A DNA stretch of 12,627 bases from CAZIOI01 sp964540855. GTDB lineage: Bacteria; Patescibacteriota; UBA1384; DTJR01. Where the stretch lies: positions 1 through 12,627 of the forward strand of contig CAZIOI010000016.1 in NCBI GenBank assembly GCA_964540855.1, in the 5' to 3' direction. How positions within the stretch are numbered: position 1 is the first letter of the stretch; every line of letters begins with the position of its first letter. The translations under genes and the position numbers were made by a program. The notes under the pieces are model-generated. The model did not search any database, was not told where the DNA came from, and saw only the letters and a program-made list of their open reading frames with translations. This document shows, piece after piece, positions 1 through 7,699 of this stretch.

Positions 1-64
1 TTGACCCCGCTTATTTATGCTCTGCGGAGTCCAATATGTTAACTAACTTTTGCAGCGACAAAAC

Positions 65-93
65 TTTAAATGATTCTTTTTAAAATTTATGAT
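65..93 (+). promoter_or_regulatory. Promoter giving a near-leaderless transcript of the metallopeptidase gene
   Basis: A -10 element TATGAT lies at 88-93, with a weak -35 TTTAAA at 65-70 and a 17-base spacer. Transcription would begin around base 100, only a few bases before the ATG at 105. There is no Shine-Dalgarno match upstream of that ATG, which fits a leaderless or nearly leaderless mRNA. The same TATGAT hexamer serves the next transcription unit at 3125-3130. The -35 match is poor, so confidence is moderate. Confidence 0.45.
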
Positions 94-104
94 AGTATAA
101 ACTC

Positions 105-3047
105 ATGAATTGGTGGGGGAAGAAAAGGGGTAGGCTAGTTCTAGCAGGGCTTGTTCTGGTGGTCTTGTTTGGTACGTTTTCGGTCACTAATAATTTATTT
201 ATTTCCGCCGACACCGAAGATAGAAGTGTAAAAGCATCTGATAGCACTATTAACAATTTGACCGGTGACCAGCCGGCAATTTTTTTGGATTCCACCTATT
301 CTAGCGATCAGATAAAGTCCGCTTTTTCCGCGAAACCCGGTCAGGTTGATACAAGTAGCGCAAAGATTAAATCGGAAGTAACAGGCGAAATCGAATCTAA
401 AGTTGTTGAGCTAACCAATCAAATTGATGCTAAGTACGAAATCCAGTCGAGCGCTGGTAACCAGATAAAAAGCTCGGTGGAGCCATTTGATGTTGTGATA
501 AATGTTTTTGACAAAAACGGAAATCGAGTCGATGCTTCTAGCGCTGTAAATTCAGAGTCAATTAAATCTGTAGCCGATAATTTTGAATTTGATGCTTCTG
601 TGCCGCAGGAAACAAGAGATATTTTTATTGATGTTTATCCCAAACTAGAAGGTGTTTATGGACCAAGATTTGGTAATCATAAAATAAAAATTTTTGTAGA
701 TGAAGATCTTAAGCGGTCATGTTATTCCGCAAATCAAATATTTCTTCAATCCGAACATATAAAATACGATCCGGTTATCATCCACGAGCTTGCCCACGCG
801 TTTCATTCTAAAACAATGGGTTATCAGGTATGGGAAGAAGGGTTTGCAACGGCAGCATCTGCGCTTATCGAAAATAGTCGATTTAACGAACTCGTTGTTG
901 AACAGGGTTATTCAATATTGAATACGTCAAACGTTCCATACAGAAGTTTTAATAATGATTTCATATTAATGGAAGGCTATTATCAATGGGGAGCGGCGAC
1001 TTTTGATAAGCTCTATCTGGAAAACAATGATTTTTTTAGAAAATTTAATGCAAGATATTATCAGCTAGTTGATACCGAAAGATACCGGACAGATAAATAT
1101 TCCACCATAATCACGCAAATTATTGACCAGGTTGAAGGAATATCATCTAAGGACTGGGTGGCATCAAACTATGGCCTTACCAGTAGTTTTGTATCCGATA
1201 CGGATGGTTTTTATGCCCTTCCTTTTTACTCGTCTGACCCATTACTTAATAATGATTCATATAACGGTTTATGGGTCTATACGCCAAATTGCACGGAGTA
1301 TTCGTGTGATGAAAGCGCCAAAGATTTTAACATTGAAATCCTTGACATTAACGGTAAAAAACTAACTGAAATGCCTGAGACTAATTGGCTACGCCGTCCT
1401 TCAAACAGCGATCAATCCTACAAAGATTACTATGGAATGGTCAAGGTTGCGATAGCAAAAAAAAGTTTGCCCGACCAAAAACATTATGCATATTTCGGAA
1501 AAACTAATAGCTTGGGATCACTGAATATATCTGGGATAAGTTTTAAAGGCGGGGAAATTGCAGAAGCAACTAATCTCTCGACTGGTGCCACAGCTAGTGC
1601 GTCTATAAAAAATAATATGTTTGATATGGGCGGCCCGGAGTTTTTAGCAAGAGGCAGGTATGAAGTAAAAATCTATAGCAAAAAGAACGGATGTACAAAC
1701 AGCGATTTGTCGGTTTGCAAAGACAAACTAATTGATACCAAAAGACTTAACAAGGGAGAAGATAGAGGTTTTGTGACAATAGGTTCTCCCAAAGAGTCAT
1801 GTTCCACTAAAATCACCGGTCTCAAGGCCCTTAACAGGTCATTTCAGTTTAGTACCACAACGAATAATTACTGCGCTCAGACTATTGTATTAGAAGGTGG
1901 TGTTGTAAGGAGAATTTTTGGTAAAGTTGGGACACACGAAATAAGCGAACTTGAAAAATCTAAAAAATATAACTTTTCTGTTTATTCCGCGTTTTCAAAT
2001 GCAGATCTAGTTTCTGTCGATAAAACTACTACGACTGCCTCATATGACGACTTTACTCTGCTCAAAGCGCAGGATATTGGAATTCCGGGTAAACCAGGCT
2101 ACAAGAGAAGGCTTACTTTTAGCAGTGCCATATCTAAGCCGTCCGTGCAACTTAGTGTTTTTTTGATACGTCGGGAAATGGGAGGAGATGAGATTAATTT
2201 TAAATCTACGGTCTCGTTTCCGAAATCAAATATTATTGATATTGCACCCAAAACACTGTATTTCAACGCAGACTATTATATAGATGGAATAGACAAAATA
2301 AAAGATTCGCACGACAACCCTTTGTATAAGTTTGATTATGCAAAATCATATTTTATGACTTCGTTAAATCCAAAAACTAAGAAAATTCCCTCTTATTCCG
2401 ATGGTAAGAAAGTCATTGACGCTGGAAACAGGTATTATCTTTGGAGCGTGTCGAAAAATTTTTCTTCCAGAAAATTATTTTCAAAAAGAGATGAAATCAG
2501 GGTATTCCCCAGGTATTTTGATTCTAACGAAATTTGTGCACCTGATAATTGTCCGGCAAAGCTATCTGCAGTGGTTGCCCCAAACAATGTTTCCCTGCTT
2601 TTTACCAAGGCTTTAAGGTTAAATATGAGTTATAATGTCCTGATTCCATGGACCGTAACAGATGAAAACAATTTTGTTAGTAATTACTATGGGGAATTCT
2701 TAACGAAACCAAAGAACGGCACAAAATCTCCAACTCTAGTGTCAAGTGTTCCTGCTGCAAATTCTAGTGTTAAAGAGATCCCTAAACAAATTCAGTTGAC
2801 ATTTAATAATGAGATTAATGATAACCTAGATCAGATAATGGTGTGTAGTAGCGAGTGTTTACGCGGAGAAGATTTAAAAATAACAAGAAGTGGCAAAACA
2901 CTTACGGTTAGTTTTAACAAAGAGTTCACAGTTTCTCAATATTCAAATACAGTTTACATCTATTTCGCAGGCGTAAAAGATGCGTTTGGTAATTATATCA
3001 GCGACTATGAACTTGGGTCGTTGGAGTTTTTAGTCAGTCCAAAATAG
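105..3047 (+). CDS. Exported HExxH zinc metallopeptidase-like protein with Ig-like C-terminal repeats
   Basis: The product has 980 residues. A basic N-terminus (KKRGR, 6-10) is followed by a hydrophobic segment at about 11-27, giving a signal peptide or membrane anchor; ISA-DT near 33-37 is a possible cleavage site. A Ser-rich linker runs to about 125. The peptidase region is about 165-345. It contains HELAH at 227-231 and WEEGFA at 243-248, where E245 is a plausible third zinc ligand, as in gluzincin (peptidase MA/M1-like) enzymes; only 13 residues separate the two motifs. The rest is beta-rich. Residues 875-978 closely resemble an SbsA/Big_5 Ig-like domain (SSVPAANSSVK start, LTFNNEI, DAFGNY), and about 640-755 and 770-868 look like more divergent copies. 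Eleven cysteines include close pairs CX4C (396/401), CX7C (530/538), CX4C (811/816) and CX3C (914/918), which suit disulfides outside the cell. A cell-surface protease or adhesin is inferred; the substrate is unknown. The first ATG is kept because the signal sequence starts there. Bases 1-104 hold only the promoter and no clear gene. Confidence 0.85.
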   Translation: MNWWGKKRGRLVLAGLVLVVLFGTFSVTNNLFISADTEDRSVKASDSTINNLTGDQPAIFLDSTYSSDQIKSAFSAKPGQVDTSSAKIKSEVTGEIESKVVELTNQIDAKYEIQSSAGNQIKSSVEPFDVVINVFDKNGNRVDASSAVNSESIKSVADNFEFDASVPQETRDIFIDVYPKLEGVYGPRFGNHKIKIFVDEDLKRSCYSANQIFLQSEHIKYDPVIIHELAHAFHSKTMGYQVWEEGFATAASALIENSRFNELVVEQGYSILNTSNVPYRSFNNDFILMEGYYQWGAATFDKLYLENNDFFRKFNARYYQLVDTERYRTDKYSTIITQIIDQVEGISSKDWVASNYGLTSSFVSDTDGFYALPFYSSDPLLNNDSYNGLWVYTPNCTEYSCDESAKDFNIEILDINGKKLTEMPETNWLRRPSNSDQSYKDYYGMVKVAIAKKSLPDQKHYAYFGKTNSLGSLNISGISFKGGEIAEATNLSTGATASASIKNNMFDMGGPEFLARGRYEVKIYSKKNGCTNSDLSVCKDKLIDTKRLNKGEDRGFVTIGSPKESCSTKITGLKALNRSFQFSTTTNNYCAQTIVLEGGVVRRIFGKVGTHEISELEKSKKYNFSVYSAFSNADLVSVDKTTTTASYDDFTLLKAQDIGIPGKPGYKRRLTFSSAISKPSVQLSVFLIRREMGGDEINFKSTVSFPKSNIIDIAPKTLYFNADYYIDGIDKIKDSHDNPLYKFDYAKSYFMTSLNPKTKKIPSYSDGKKVIDAGNRYYLWSVSKNFSSRKLFSKRDEIRVFPRYFDSNEICAPDNCPAKLSAVVAPNNVSLLFTKALRLNMSYNVLIPWTVTDENNFVSNYYGEFLTKPKNGTKSPTLVSSVPAANSSVKEIPKQIQLTFNNEINDNLDQIMVCSSECLRGEDLKITRSGKTLTVSFNKEFTVSQYSNTVYIYFAGVKDAFGNYISDYELGSLEFLVSPK

Positions 3048-3063
3048 TTTTATTCGCATAAAA
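3048..3063 (+). terminator. Weak AT-rich hairpin directly after the metallopeptidase stop codon
   Basis: TTTTAT (3048-3053) and ATAAAA (3058-3063) pair perfectly around the loop TCGC, immediately after the TAG stop. A G-T wobble extends the stem by one pair. No U-tract follows, so this is at best a weak terminator or a 3'-end protecting hairpin. Its position between two transcription units is the main argument for a role. Confidence 0.3.
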
Positions 3064-3101
3064 TATCGGACACGGACACGAGTGATTTTCTTGATCCAAT
3101 G

Positions 3102-3130
3102 TTTTGGCTTTTGGTGTTTTTTGATATGAT
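3102..3130 (+). promoter_or_regulatory. Extended -10 promoter of the FtsA-like/mltG operon
   Basis: TGATATGAT at 3122-3130 is an extended -10 (TG-n-TATGAT). A T-rich -35 candidate, TTTTGG, lies at 3102-3107 with a 17-base spacer. The start site would be near 3137, just before AAGGAG (3137-3142). This places the upstream ATG at 3099 outside the mRNA and supports the TTG start at 3147 for the next gene. A tandem CGGACA-CGGACA lies upstream at 3067-3078; its meaning is unknown. Confidence 0.5.
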
Positions 3131-3146
3131 ACAGACAAGGAGTTCT

Positions 3147-4403
3147 TTGGGAATATTTAATTTATTTAAAAGCAACGTCAATTTTGACGATTATGCTATT
3201 TCCTTGGACATCGGAACAGAGTTTGTTAAAACCCTGATTTTTAAAGTTGAAGGCGACAAGGCGCGCGTGCTGGGAGTTGGTCGCCAGAGACAGAGACTAG
3301 CTGATATTCAAGGCGGGGTTGTCACTGATATTTACGGCGTAATCAGAAACTGCGAGGCGGCATTGGACCAAGCGGCAACACAGGCTAAAATAATGCCCGA
3401 GCAGGTCATAATCGGTATTGCCGGTGAATTGGTCAAGGGGACTACAACAAATGTTAAATACACTCGGGCGAACCCGAACGAGAGAATCTCGATGAATGAG
3501 CTGCAGGAAATTGTCAAAAAAATACAGGTTCAAGCTCACGATAAAGCTCGTAAAATCCTAGCTTTTGAGACCGGCCACAGCCAACTGAACGTAAAACTGG
3601 TAAACGCAGCTGTTACGGACGTCAAGATCGATGGCTATCACGTAACTAACCCGTTGGGTTTTCAGGGCAGCGAGCTCGAGGTTGGTATTTTTAACTCGTT
3701 TGCTCCGAATGTTCACCTCGGGGCGTTGCAGACTATCGCCGAAAGTCTCGATCTTGATTTACTGTCGATAGTCGCAGAGCCATTTGCGGTTGCGAGATGT
3801 CTCGGATCAGACCAAGCGAATGATTTCTCGGCGATTTTTGTGGATATCGGTGGTGGCACGACTGACATAGCCGTTGTAAATCAGGGCGGATTGGCCGGAA
3901 CGAAAATGTTCGCTCTCGGCGGTAGGGCGTTCACCAAGAGAATATCGCAAATATTAGCCGAGCCGTTTTTGGAAGCGGAAAAAGATAAAATCGATTATTC
4001 TGCCGGTAAGCTGACTGAAGATAAGAGGGCGATGATCGAAAAAGCTCTCAAGCAAGATTGTGAAGTCTGGCTTTCGGGTGTCCAGTTGACGCTGGAAGAA
4101 TTTGATCAGCTGGATCTTTTGCCTTCGAAAATTTTGCTCTGTGGCGGAGGCAGCAACTTGACCGGAATAGAAGAAGTGTTAAAAGATGCCAAGTGGGACA
4201 AACACTTACCGTTTGCAAAAAAACCGTCAGTTTCGTTTTTGCGTCCAACACATATTAGCTCAGTAATAGATGACACGGGAGAACTTTCGGACATTTCTGA
4301 CGTAACTCCGATGGCGTTGGCTAATCTCGCGATTGATTCGGTTGGCGAGGAAAGAGTGCTTGACGGAATTTTGTCGAAGATTATAAATACATTGAGGAAT
4401 TGA
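3147..4403 (+). CDS. FtsA/PilM-family actin-like ATPase
   Basis: From the TTG at 3147 the product has 418 residues and begins LGIFNLFKSN, like the short amphipathic starts of PilM/FtsA proteins. The frame is open upstream to an ATG at 3099 (434 residues), but that start lies before the predicted transcription start, whereas AAGGAG sits 4 bases before the TTG. Numbering from the TTG, the phosphate-1 loop is SLDIGTEFVK (19-28). An SHS2/1C-type insert lies at about 85-185, including the FtsA-like NPLGFQGSELEV. The phosphate-2 loop is VDIGGGTTDIAVV (232-244) and the adenosine-binding motif is LCGGGSNLTG (331-340). These are hallmarks of the FtsA/PilM branch of the actin fold. The C-terminus (about 405-418, VLDGILSKIINTLRN) looks amphipathic, like the FtsA membrane-targeting helix. 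FtsA tethers FtsZ to the membrane and PilM binds PilN in type IV pilus machines; no ftsZ or pil genes are visible here. The next gene starts one base after the stop, suggesting partnership. Confidence 0.82.
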   Translation: MGIFNLFKSNVNFDDYAISLDIGTEFVKTLIFKVEGDKARVLGVGRQRQRLADIQGGVVTDIYGVIRNCEAALDQAATQAKIMPEQVIIGIAGELVKGTTTNVKYTRANPNERISMNELQEIVKKIQVQAHDKARKILAFETGHSQLNVKLVNAAVTDVKIDGYHVTNPLGFQGSELEVGIFNSFAPNVHLGALQTIAESLDLDLLSIVAEPFAVARCLGSDQANDFSAIFVDIGGGTTDIAVVNQGGLAGTKMFALGGRAFTKRISQILAEPFLEAEKDKIDYSAGKLTEDKRAMIEKALKQDCEVWLSGVQLTLEEFDQLDLLPSKILLCGGGSNLTGIEEVLKDAKWDKHLPFAKKPSVSFLRPTHISSVIDDTGELSDISDVTPMALANLAIDSVGEERVLDGILSKIINTLRN

Positions 4404-4404
4404 T

Positions 4405-6270
4405 ATGGATGAGTTTTTATACTTGGAAACCGACGAAGAAATAACCTCTGTTATCGATAAATTAAAGGGTCTAGAGAGTGATTCTGTTGCTTTGGTCGCG
4501 CCCAAAGGCTCTTCCATAGTCCAATCCTTGGTCAGCCTTAAACTTCTCAAAAAAGAAGCTGCGGGACTAAAAAAAGACATTGCGATTGTAACCGCGGACG
4601 AAGTCGGTCAAAATCTTTCGACACAAGTTGGACTCAAGGTTTATAGTGATGTCAAAAGCCATAAGCCGCTTGAGATAGAGCTTGATCGTGTTGAGCAAAA
4701 AGACAAATACATTGAGATTAAAGAAGCGGATGAACATACCGATGCGAAACGTGAGGCAAAAGATGAATCAGAGCAGTCTCACAAACCAAGCGACGACCGC
4801 GAAACCGCACAAAAAGATGGTATCCAAGTACATCGCTACGACGAGAGAGTCGATGCTATGCTCGAGGAAGACCAGCCTTCTGAAGAAGCGGTTGCAGACG
4901 ACAATGATCAGCCCGCGGTGGTTATACCTGAATCATCAGGAGAAGCTGTCATCGATACGCGCGAGGACAAGCCGATTGAACACCATATAGAGAGAGACAG
5001 CGCCATTCGCCGCCGCGCGGCGTCCGTGGGCTACATGGGTCCGAGGTCCGTCTCGAACCAAAATGTCGAGACCACGAGGACCGAAGTTGAGCCAAATCAT
5101 ATATCAGGCGTCGCAAATAATACTACAATAAAAAAACGCAAAAGAAACAAACCACTCATTATTACCGTTGTCAGCATTTTGTCCGTAGCCTTGCTTGTGT
5201 TTGTCGATCTTTTAGTGACAAAAATGACAATTGATTTACAGGTAGAAGCGTCTGTTTTTGAAAAAAATTATGACGTGACCGTTGAAAAAGACCGAGTAAA
5301 TTCGGATGCCGAAAATTCTATTATTGGCGGCAGACAGATTATCAAGGAAGAAGAATTTGAAGACAAAGCTGCCACTTCCGGTGAAAAAGACACGGGTGAG
5401 AAGGCAAAAGGCGCCTTGGTATTCAAAAATGAATCCGGCCTGGATGAACAAATATCCGCCGGTGCAACTGTAAAATCAAACGGTATTGAGTTTTTGCTCG
5501 ACAGTGCCATCACTGTTCCCAAGGCCCAGTTAAACCAAAACGGTGATAAGGTGCTGGGTCAAGTTTCGGCGAATGTTACTGCAGAAGCAGTTGGCACGTC
5601 AGGGAATTTACCGGCCGGCACAGTATTTTCAATCCTTGGCGAGTCTAAGGTTTCCGCCGTTGGCGCCACATCCGGCGGATCGACTAAAAAAGTCAAAATT
5701 GTTACAAAGTCGGATATAGATAATGCCAAAAAACGCTATCAAGAAAAGAAATCTACTGATTTCTTGGAGGATTCAGATATCCAGAAGGGTGAGGTTATGC
5801 CGGAGGGGGCGGGACTGGTCGATATGACGGAATTCTCTGTTGATAAAAGCGTTGGCGATGAGGCGGAGCAGATAACCGCCAAAGCGAAGATTAAATTTAC
5901 GACAATGGTATATAAACAATCCGATCTGGACGCAGTTTTGACGAGCGTTACAGAAGAAACATTAACCGATGGCAGAGGTTTAGTTCTCGCCGAAGGCGAT
6001 TCATTTTCCGCAACGCTCAAAGAAGACAAACAAAATATTGGTCAAATGATTCTCGACGCCAAAATCAAAAGCCACATCGGACCGAAATTAAATTTACCAG
6101 AATTGATAAAGTCATGGCGAGCTAAACCGATCGGCAAGGTGAAAAACGATTTGTCCAATATATCGGGCGTAGAGCTTAAATCTTTGACTACATCCCCATC
6201 GTTTAATCTGACGCTTGCGCCGCTTTTGACCGGAAATATCAAGATAAACATAAGCTATCTGGAAAAGTGA
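4405..6270 (+). CDS. Single-pass membrane protein with Rossmann-like head and baseplate-J-like extracellular region
   Basis: The product has 621 residues. The N-terminal domain (about 1-82) has an alternating beta-alpha pattern (VALVAPKGSS, then IAIVTADEVGQNL) resembling a small Rossmann-like domain, as I recall seen at the head of similar CPR proteins. Residues 85-240 form a highly charged, probably disordered linker. KKRKRNK (243-249) precedes one membrane helix (250-270), so the head should be cytoplasmic and the C-terminal 350 residues outside. Residues about 333-412 resemble the baseplate J/gp47 fold (GALVFKNESG, then AEAVGTSGNLPAGTV). No signal peptide or catalytic motif is evident. The start is firm: GAGGA (4394-4398) sits 6 bases upstream, inside the end of the ATPase gene. 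The position suggests a membrane partner of the FtsA-like ATPase, comparable in layout to PilM with PilN or MreB with MreC. A phage-derived secretion baseplate is unlikely, because no other tail genes are present. Confidence 0.75.
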   Translation: MDEFLYLETDEEITSVIDKLKGLESDSVALVAPKGSSIVQSLVSLKLLKKEAAGLKKDIAIVTADEVGQNLSTQVGLKVYSDVKSHKPLEIELDRVEQKDKYIEIKEADEHTDAKREAKDESEQSHKPSDDRETAQKDGIQVHRYDERVDAMLEEDQPSEEAVADDNDQPAVVIPESSGEAVIDTREDKPIEHHIERDSAIRRRAASVGYMGPRSVSNQNVETTRTEVEPNHISGVANNTTIKKRKRNKPLIITVVSILSVALLVFVDLLVTKMTIDLQVEASVFEKNYDVTVEKDRVNSDAENSIIGGRQIIKEEEFEDKAATSGEKDTGEKAKGALVFKNESGLDEQISAGATVKSNGIEFLLDSAITVPKAQLNQNGDKVLGQVSANVTAEAVGTSGNLPAGTVFSILGESKVSAVGATSGGSTKKVKIVTKSDIDNAKKRYQEKKSTDFLEDSDIQKGEVMPEGAGLVDMTEFSVDKSVGDEAEQITAKAKIKFTTMVYKQSDLDAVLTSVTEETLTDGRGLVLAEGDSFSATLKEDKQNIGQMILDAKIKSHIGPKLNLPELIKSWRAKPIGKVKNDLSNISGVELKSLTTSPSFNLTLAPLLTGNIKINISYLEK

Positions 6271-6635
6271 CGATTTTAGGACTGGACATAGGCAAAAAAA
6301 GGGTTGGCGTGGCCATAAGCCATGGAATCATGGCTGAGGCTATGGTGGTTTTGGATTACAAAAACTATTTTGGCGGTCTCAAGAAGATAATTGCCGAGCA
6401 GAAAGTCGATCTTGTTGTTGTCGGTCTGCCTCTTTCTCCGATCGGCGAGGAAACGAGCCAAAGCTTTTTTAATAGGACCGAGGGCGAAAAGATCGCAAAA
6501 GAATTTGATGTAGAAGTTGAGTATGTAGATGAATCGTATAGTTCTGTGGCGGTTGACACCACCAAGAAAATCATCGACGATGAGGCGGCAAAGATTATAT
6601 TGGAGCAATATCTAAATGAAAAAGAGCCATTATAA
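6267..6635 (+). CDS. ruvX: RuvX/YqgF-family RNase H-fold nuclease (16S rRNA 5' end processing)
   Basis: The product has 122 residues. RuvX/YqgF proteins have an RNase H-like fold and are implicated in pre-16S rRNA maturation. Visible motifs are the first catalytic Asp in LGLDIGKKRVGVA (D7), the strand VVVGLPL (50-56), the second acidic motif DES (D88), and D104 in IIDDEAAKIILEQYL, aligned with the family's final Asp. The protein is shorter than the roughly 135-140 residues usual for the family. The DER-LT-T motif is changed to DESYSS, and the loop between it and the last helix is shortened. The start is GTG, whose last two bases form part of the stop codon of the preceding gene (GTGA overlap), so translation is probably coupled. 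The 3' end overlaps mltG by 20 bases. Confidence 0.85.
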   Translation: MTILGLDIGKKRVGVAISHGIMAEAMVVLDYKNYFGGLKKIIAEQKVDLVVVGLPLSPIGEETSQSFFNRTEGEKIAKEFDVEVEYVDESYSSVAVDTTKKIIDDEAAKIILEQYLNEKEPL

Positions 6636-7671
6636 ACAAAATCAACACTCGCCAGACGATGATCTAGAGATAAAATCCGGCGAAAAAAAAGCCGCACCGA
6701 ACAGAGTTTATACTATATTATATTATGTCGCTGGTCTGATCGCTGTGCTGATAGCCGTATCTTTGGCGGTGATTAATTTTAACCTCAGGGCTTTATCGGC
6801 GGATAAGGATGAATTTAGCTATTTTGAGATCAAAAAGGGTGAAAGTACAAAACAAATCTCGAATAATCTCAAAACTAGCAATCTGATTAGATCAAGTGCG
6901 GCTTTTTACTGGTGGGTAAAATTTTCTCACACCAATTTGCAGGCGGGATATTATAAAGTTTCATCGGGGATGACCTCAAAAGAAATTATGGAAAAATTCT
7001 ATGATGGCGAAGTTGACGCTTATTCTATAACAATTCCGGAAGGTTACAGGGCATTACAGATCATCAAACTCTTTAAACAAAAGGCTGAGTTGGACGAGAA
7101 TAAACTTGTAACAGCCGCGATAGGCACGGAAGGGACGCTTTTTCCGGATACTTATGTTTTTCCGACTAACAGTGAGCCGGAAAAAATTATTAAAACCATG
7201 CAGGAAAATTTTGACAAAAAAACTGCCGATCTGAAACTAAGTCAAGATCAACTTATTCTCTCATCAATCGTTGAACGCGAGGCGATCGCTGATGACGAAC
7301 GTGCCAAGATCGCCGCAGTTTATACGAATAGGATTAACAAAGGAATGCTGTTACAGGCTGATCCTACGATAAGATATGGTCTTGATACGCAGCAATATTT
7401 GGATAAAAAAACTGTTGATAATATAGAGTTTTGGCAACCTATCACTAAGGCTGATTACCAAAATCTTGTCTCGCCGTTTAATACATATAAGAGTCGCGGC
7501 TTGCCGCCGGCACCGATCTGCAATCCCGGTCTAAAAAGTATTCAGGCCGCAGTTTCCCCCCAAAAAGATTTCGATTATCTGTTCTTTTTTCACGACCAAG
7601 ATCAGAATATCCATTTTTCCAAAACTTATAATGAGCATCTTGAACAGATTCAAGAATATGGTCTCCCATAA
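6616..7671 (+). CDS. mltG: Endolytic murein transglycosylase MltG (YceG-like)
   Basis: The product has 351 residues, the usual length. MltG is an inner-membrane lytic transglycosylase that cuts nascent glycan strands and so limits their length. A short cytoplasmic tail of about 30 residues precedes one membrane helix (32-55). A LysM-like subdomain follows (about 66-140, EIKKGESTKQISNNL and YKVSSGMTSKEIM). The catalytic YceG domain (about 140-345) carries SSIVEREA, with E220 matching the E. coli catalytic Glu, plus QADPTIRYGL (248-256), the NTYKSRGLPPAPICNPG stretch (289-305) and DYLFFFHD. The start ATG lies inside the end of ruvX in another frame, with GGAG (6601-6604) 11 bases upstream. It is the last gene of the unit that begins with the FtsA-like ATPase. 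It probably works alongside the elongation genes that follow. Confidence 0.96.
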   Translation: MKKSHYKQNQHSPDDDLEIKSGEKKAAPNRVYTILYYVAGLIAVLIAVSLAVINFNLRALSADKDEFSYFEIKKGESTKQISNNLKTSNLIRSSAAFYWWVKFSHTNLQAGYYKVSSGMTSKEIMEKFYDGEVDAYSITIPEGYRALQIIKLFKQKAELDENKLVTAAIGTEGTLFPDTYVFPTNSEPEKIIKTMQENFDKKTADLKLSQDQLILSSIVEREAIADDERAKIAAVYTNRINKGMLLQADPTIRYGLDTQQYLDKKTVDNIEFWQPITKADYQNLVSPFNTYKSRGLPPAPICNPGLKSIQAAVSPQKDFDYLFFFHDQDQNIHFSKTYNEHLEQIQEYGLP

Positions 7672-7699
7672 GCTGTCGTTTGACGAAACCGACATAGCT
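7671..7699 (+). promoter_or_regulatory. Bulged hairpin at the mltG end overlapping the mreB -35
   Basis: AGCT-GTCG-TTT (7671-7681) pairs with AAA (7686-7688), CGAC (7690-7693) and AGCT (7696-7699), with C7689 and A7694-T7695 bulged and a GACG loop. This gives about 11 pairs starting at the last base of the mltG stop codon. There is no following U-tract, so it may protect the mltG 3' end or terminate weakly. It covers the mreB -35 hexamer. Confidence 0.35.

Noticed and set aside
1..83. Open frame at positions 3-83 that could be the tail of an upstream gene, and an imperfect hairpin at 4-30
   Set aside because: Only 26 codons are visible with no recognisable motif. The hairpin (CCGC/GCGG with a 13-base loop) has no U-tract and does not form a tRNA.
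4682..4990. A 102-codon plus-strand frame within the charged linker of the baseplate-J-like protein
   Set aside because: It is a +1 shadow of a low-complexity charged region (Lys- and Thr-rich). The main frame is intact before and after it, so neither overlap coding nor frameshift is needed.
5401..5640. Baseplate-J-like region as evidence for a prophage or contractile injection system
   Set aside because: The protein has a transmembrane helix and a cytoplasmic head, and no sheath, tube, spike or other tail gene is in the window.
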